Made by a program: the position numbers and the translations under genes. Shown one piece after another: positions 61,172 through 64,000 of a stretch of 64,000 bases of DNA. Numbering within the stretch: the stretch's first letter is position 1; the number at the start of each line of letters is the position of its first letter. Source of the stretch: Nonomuraea endophytica (GTDB lineage Bacteria; Actinomycetota; Actinomycetes; Streptosporangiales; Streptosporangiaceae); the NCBI RefSeq assembly GCF_014203235.1, contig NZ_JACHIN010000004.1:434001-498000 (forward strand), in the 5' to 3' direction. Under the pieces are notes generated by a model, which was not told where the DNA came from, ran no database searches, and saw only the letters and a list, made by a program, of their open reading frames with translations.

Positions 61172-62761
61172 TCACATCCTGAAGACGCCGTAGCCGATGG
61201 GTTCCAGCGGCGCGTTGGCCGCCGCCGACAGTGCCAGCCCGAGCACGGTGCGGGTGTCGGCCGGGTCGATCACGCCGTCGTCCCAGAGCCTGGCGGTGGA
61301 GTAGTAGGGGTTGCCCTGGTCCTCGTACTGCGCGCGGATGGCGTCGGCGTCCGCGTTGCCCACGGTCGTGAGCACGTTGGCCGCCTGCTCGCCGCCCATG
61401 ACCGAGATGCGGGCGTTCGGCCACATCCACAGGAACCTCGGCGAGTACGCCCGCCCGGCCATCGCGTAGTTCCCCGCGCCGAACGAGCCGCCGATGATCA
61501 CCGTCAGCTTCGGCACCCGCGCGCACGAGACCGCGGTGACCATCTTGGCCCCGTGCTTGGCGATGCCGCCCGCCTCGTAGGCCTTGCCGACCATGAACCC
61601 GCTGATGTTCTGCAGGAACACCAGCGGCACCTGGCGCCGGTCGCACAACTCGATGAAGTGGGCGCCCTTGAGCGCCGACTCGCTGAACAGGATGCCGTTG
61701 TTGGCGATGATCCCGACCGGATGGCCGTGGATGTGGGCGAAGCCGGTGACCAGCGTGTGCCCGTACTCGGCCTTGAACTCCTGGAAGCGCGAGCCGTCCA
61801 CGACCCGCCCGATGACCTCACGCACGTCGTACGGCTGCCGCGTGTCCGCCGGCACGATGCCGTAGAGGTCGCGCGGGTCGAGCTGCGGCTCCTCCGGTTC
61901 GGCGCTCGCCCAGGGGCGGGGCTGCCGGGGGGCCAGCGTGGCGACGATGTCCCTGACGATGGCCAGCGCGTGCGCGTCGTCCTCGGCCAGGTGGTCGGTG
62001 ACGCCGCTGATGCGCGCGTGCAGGTCGCCGCCGCCCAGTTCCTCCGCCGTGACCTCCTCGCCGGTGGCCGCCTTGACCAGCGGCGGGCCGCCCAGGAAGA
62101 TCGTGCCCTGGTTGCGGACGATGACCGCCTCGTCGCTCATGGCAGGGACGTAGGCGCCGCCGGCCGTACAGGATCCGAGGACCGCGGCGATCTGCGGGAT
62201 GCCCCGCGCGGACATCGTGGCCTGGTTGTAGAAGATGCGGCCGAAATGCTCGCGGTCGGGGAAGACCTCGTCCTGTTTGGGGAGGAACGCGCCGCCGGAG
62301 TCGACGAGGTAGACGCAGGGGAGGTTGTTGTGGAGCGCCACCTCCTGGGCGCGCAGGTGCTTCTTGACCGTCATCGGGTAGTACGTGCCGCCCTTGACCG
62401 TCGCGTCGTTGGCGACGATCACACATTCGCGGCCCGATACCCGGCCGATGCCGGTGATGATGCCCGCGGCGGGCGCCTGATCGTCGTAGAGCCCGTTGGC
62501 CGCCAGCGGCGACAGCTCCAGGAAGCGCGAACCCGGGTCGAGCAGCCCGTCCACGCGGTCGCGCGGCAGCAGCTTGCCGCGCTCCACATGGCGTTGCCGC
62601 GAGCGCTCCGGCCCGCCGAGCGCGGCGCGGGCGAGCCGGTCGCGCAACTCGGCGGCGAGCCGCTCGTTGAGGTCGGCGTTGGCCTTGAAGGCCTCGCCCC
62701 CGAGGTCGGCGACCGTTTTCAGCACCGGCCATTGAGTCATGCTGGAAAGGTTAGTCATCAT
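61172..62761 (-). CDS. Methylcrotonyl-CoA carboxylase-type carboxyltransferase (beta) subunit
   Basis: Carboxyltransferase of 529 residues (522 if the ATG at 62740 is used). MCC-beta signatures: KGGTYYPMTVKKHLRAQEVA, YLVDSGGAFLPKQDEVFPD, GSCTAGGAYVPAMSDEAVIV, LVFLQNISGFMVGKAYEAGG, GGSFGAGNYAMAGRAYSPRF and the terminal PIGYGVFRM. Much closer to MCC than the paralogue at 15352. Neither candidate ATG has a ribosome site. MTQWPVLKTVADLGG (62740) is the usual family start; the outer ATG would suit a leaderless message. First gene of the operon, divergent from tetR. Confidence 0.9.
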   Translation of the reverse strand: MMTNLSSMTQWPVLKTVADLGGEAFKANADLNERLAAELRDRLARAALGGPERSRQRHVERGKLLPRDRVDGLLDPGSRFLELSPLAANGLYDDQAPAAGIITGIGRVSGRECVIVANDATVKGGTYYPMTVKKHLRAQEVALHNNLPCVYLVDSGGAFLPKQDEVFPDREHFGRIFYNQATMSARGIPQIAAVLGSCTAGGAYVPAMSDEAVIVRNQGTIFLGGPPLVKAATGEEVTAEELGGGDLHARISGVTDHLAEDDAHALAIVRDIVATLAPRQPRPWASAEPEEPQLDPRDLYGIVPADTRQPYDVREVIGRVVDGSRFQEFKAEYGHTLVTGFAHIHGHPVGIIANNGILFSESALKGAHFIELCDRRQVPLVFLQNISGFMVGKAYEAGGIAKHGAKMVTAVSCARVPKLTVIIGGSFGAGNYAMAGRAYSPRFLWMWPNARISVMGGEQAANVLTTVGNADADAIRAQYEDQGNPYYSTARLWDDGVIDPADTRTVLGLALSAAANAPLEPIGYGVFRM

Positions 62762-62789
62762 TAACGTCTATGTCTAGAATGTGAGACAT
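62751..62789 (+). promoter_or_regulatory. Leaderless tetR promoter with inverted repeat ATGTCT-N8-AGACAT
   Basis: TAGAAT (62775-62780) ends 7 bases before ATG 62788, with a weak TTAGTC 18 bases upstream. The inverted repeat covers 62770-62789, spanning -10 and start codon. It lies in the 26-base gap between divergent genes, so one repressor site could control both. Confidence 0.55.
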
Positions 62790-63366
62790 GAGCACTCCGA
62801 CTCGTAGCCGAGGGGCCAGACGCGCCGAGATCCTCGACGCCGCCGCCCGGCTCTTCGCCGAACGCGGCTTCCACGGGGTCTCGATCGAGGAGCTCGGGGC
62901 CGCCGTGGGAGTGTCCGGTCCCGCCCTCTACAAGCACTTCAGCGGCAAGGACGCGTTGCTGGCCGAGATGCTGCTCGGCATCAGCTCCCGGCTGCACAGC
63001 GGGGCCGGCGACCTGGTCACCGCCGCCGGGACGCCGGAGGAGGCGCTGTCGGCGCTGCTGCGCGGGCACATCGCGTTCGCGTTGCGGGAGCCGTACCTGA
63101 TCACCGTGCACGACCGGGAGCTGGGCAACGTTCCCGAGCCGCAGCGGCGGCAGATCCGCCGCCTACAGCGCCTGTACGTGGAGGAATGGGTCACCGTCCT
63201 GACCGAACTGCGGCCCGGCCGCCCCGCCGCCCGGCTGCGCGCGGCCACGCACGCCGTTTTCGGCCTGCTCAACTCCACCCCGCACAGCGCTGGCGACCTC
63301 CCCGCCGACGACACCGCCACCCTGTTGTACGAGCTGGCGCACACCGCCCTGGTTAACATCCCCTAA
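62788..63366 (+). CDS. TetR family regulator divergent from the leucine-type operon
   Basis: TetR repressor of 192 residues. N-terminal RSRGARRAEILDAAARLFAE, helix-turn-helix SIEELGAAVGVSGPALYKHF, SGKDALLAEMLLGISSRLHS; the C-terminal domain with RELGNVPEPQRRQIRRLQRL matches the actinomycete regulators found beside acyl-CoA dehydrogenase/MCC operons. It probably represses the divergent operon and itself through the overlapping inverted repeat, releasing with an acyl-CoA ligand (inference). Confidence 0.9.
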   Translation: MSTPTRSRGARRAEILDAAARLFAERGFHGVSIEELGAAVGVSGPALYKHFSGKDALLAEMLLGISSRLHSGAGDLVTAAGTPEEALSALLRGHIAFALREPYLITVHDRELGNVPEPQRRQIRRLQRLYVEEWVTVLTELRPGRPAARLRAATHAVFGLLNSTPHSAGDLPADDTATLLYELAHTALVNIP

Positions 63367-63564
63367 CCAGACACCACCACGCCCGGCCGTTCATCCCCGG
63401 CTCCTCCGCGCGCTTTGCCGCAGCTCCCCTGCCCGTCCTGCGCCGGGCATCCCCCTCCCCGGGTTCCGGCCGCCACATGGCACTTCTGGCCGCCTACACA
63501 CGGTTGCCGTGTTCCCCTTGCCCTGAGCCACCGGCGGTCCGGTTAATTGCTTGCGACTGCCAAT

Positions 63565-63595
63565 TATCTAGATATATCTTTGAAGCATCTAGATA
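63565..63595. promoter_or_regulatory. Two TCTAGA-centred palindromes upstream of padR
   Basis: TATCTAGATA (63565-63574) and ATCTAGATA (63587-63595) have centres 21 bases apart, two helical turns. They sit 18-48 bases before the PadR start in an AT-rich patch. Likely PadR autoregulatory sites. Confidence 0.6.
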
Positions 63596-63612
63596 GTAGA
63601 AGGGTGATCATC

Positions 63613-64000
63613 GTGCATGAATCCGATGACTGGTCCGAGGCGTTCACCCCCTTGGGCACCCCGTTCCACACGACAGGGCCGCCGATCCCCGCGACGGCCC
63701 CGCGAGTACGGCGGGGCGACGTGCGGGCGGCGTTGCTGGCGCTGATCCACGAGGGGCCGCGCAACGGCTACCAGATGATCCAGGACATCGCCGAGCGCAG
63801 CCGCGGCGTCTGGCGGCCGAGTCCCGGCTCGGTCTACCCGGCGCTCCAGCAGCTTGAGGACGAGGGCCTGGTCAGCGGTGGCGAGACCGGCGGCAGCCGT
63901 ACCTTCCAGCTCACCGAGCAGGGGCGTGAGCAGGCGGAACGGCTGGCGACGGGCAGTGCGCCGTGGGACGAGGTCGCCCGCACGGTCCCCGAGGACCGGC
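63613..64000 (+). CDS. PadR family regulator, C-terminus outside window
   Basis: Winged-helix PadR-type regulator, 129 codons visible. After a short variable N-terminus (VHESDDWSEAFTPLGTP) comes RRGDVRAALLALIHEGPRNG, then a YQMIQDIAERSRGVWRPSPG segment, SVYPALQQLEDEGLVSGGE and a wing ending FQLTEQGREQAERL, all typical of PadR. GTG 63613 is chosen because AAGGG lies 9 bases upstream; GTG 63604 is in frame too. The gene runs off the window, so the dimerisation domain is not seen. Probably autoregulated. Confidence 0.85.
   Translation, partial: MHESDDWSEAFTPLGTPFHTTGPPIPATAPRVRRGDVRAALLALIHEGPRNGYQMIQDIAERSRGVWRPSPGSVYPALQQLEDEGLVSGGETGGSRTFQLTEQGREQAERLATGSAPWDEVARTVPEDR

Overview
The window is 64 kb of strongly GC-rich bacterial chromosome with many GTG starts, ATGA/GTGA start-stop overlaps and G/C-ending codons. 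Gene content points to an actinomycete, most likely a member of the Streptosporangiales (Nonomuraea-like). That placement is inference from gene style, such as an XRE-DUF5753 regulator, a kinase with a spore-associated-protein domain, FrdABCD and LAL regulators; no rRNA or other phylogenetic marker is present. I saw no tRNA, rRNA, CRISPR array, transposase or phage integrase.

Layout. 1-2053: secreted M6 metalloprotease, cut by the window edge. 2127-7509 (minus): respiratory cluster of cytochrome oxidase subunit I, a 77-residue protein and fumarate reductase FrdABCD; frdB carries an in-frame 93-base tandem duplication. 7612-14220: secreted protein, aminotransferase, small membrane protein, glycolate-oxidase-like flavoprotein and a receptor Ser/Thr kinase with an extracellular SapA-like domain. 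14699-24401: TetR-controlled acyl-CoA carboxylase operon of acyclic-terpene (Atu) type with an AtuA homologue, then a kinase/acyl-CoA-dehydrogenase pair resembling a split ACAD10/11 or LvaA/LvaC. 24429-26998: lytic transglycosylase and an XRE-DUF5753 regulator with two small partners. 27626-33641: a two-gene unit of a large unknown protein and a full peptidylarginine deiminase. 33638-37929 (minus): sugar-type ABC transporter, TetR and P1 aminopeptidase. 37972-43148 (minus): two-component system with two membrane glycosyltransferases. 43189-47138 (minus): a phytoene-dehydrogenase-like enzyme, a zincin protease and a protein of 57-residue repeats. 47391-51405: LysR with YeiH, then pseudouridine catabolism (psuG, psuK). 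51470-57036: a proline-rich protein, a LAL regulator and a GNAT enzyme. 57143-63366: the leucine (liu-type) catabolic operon with divergent TetR. 63613-64000: start of a PadR regulator.

How the genes work together. Two separate biotin-dependent acyl-CoA carboxylase loci, each with its own TetR, handle branched-chain acyl-CoAs: the right-hand one fits leucine breakdown through methylcrotonyl-CoA, while the left-hand one looks like a terpenoid or other branched acyl-CoA route. The left-hand TetR has two copies of one inverted repeat (TTGACG-N4-CGTCAA), one on its own start and one just before the carboxylase. Several genes appear to have leaderless promoters (TANNNT 6-7 bases before the start codon). 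The least described parts are the deiminase unit, the zincin/repeat-protein pair and the frdB duplication.
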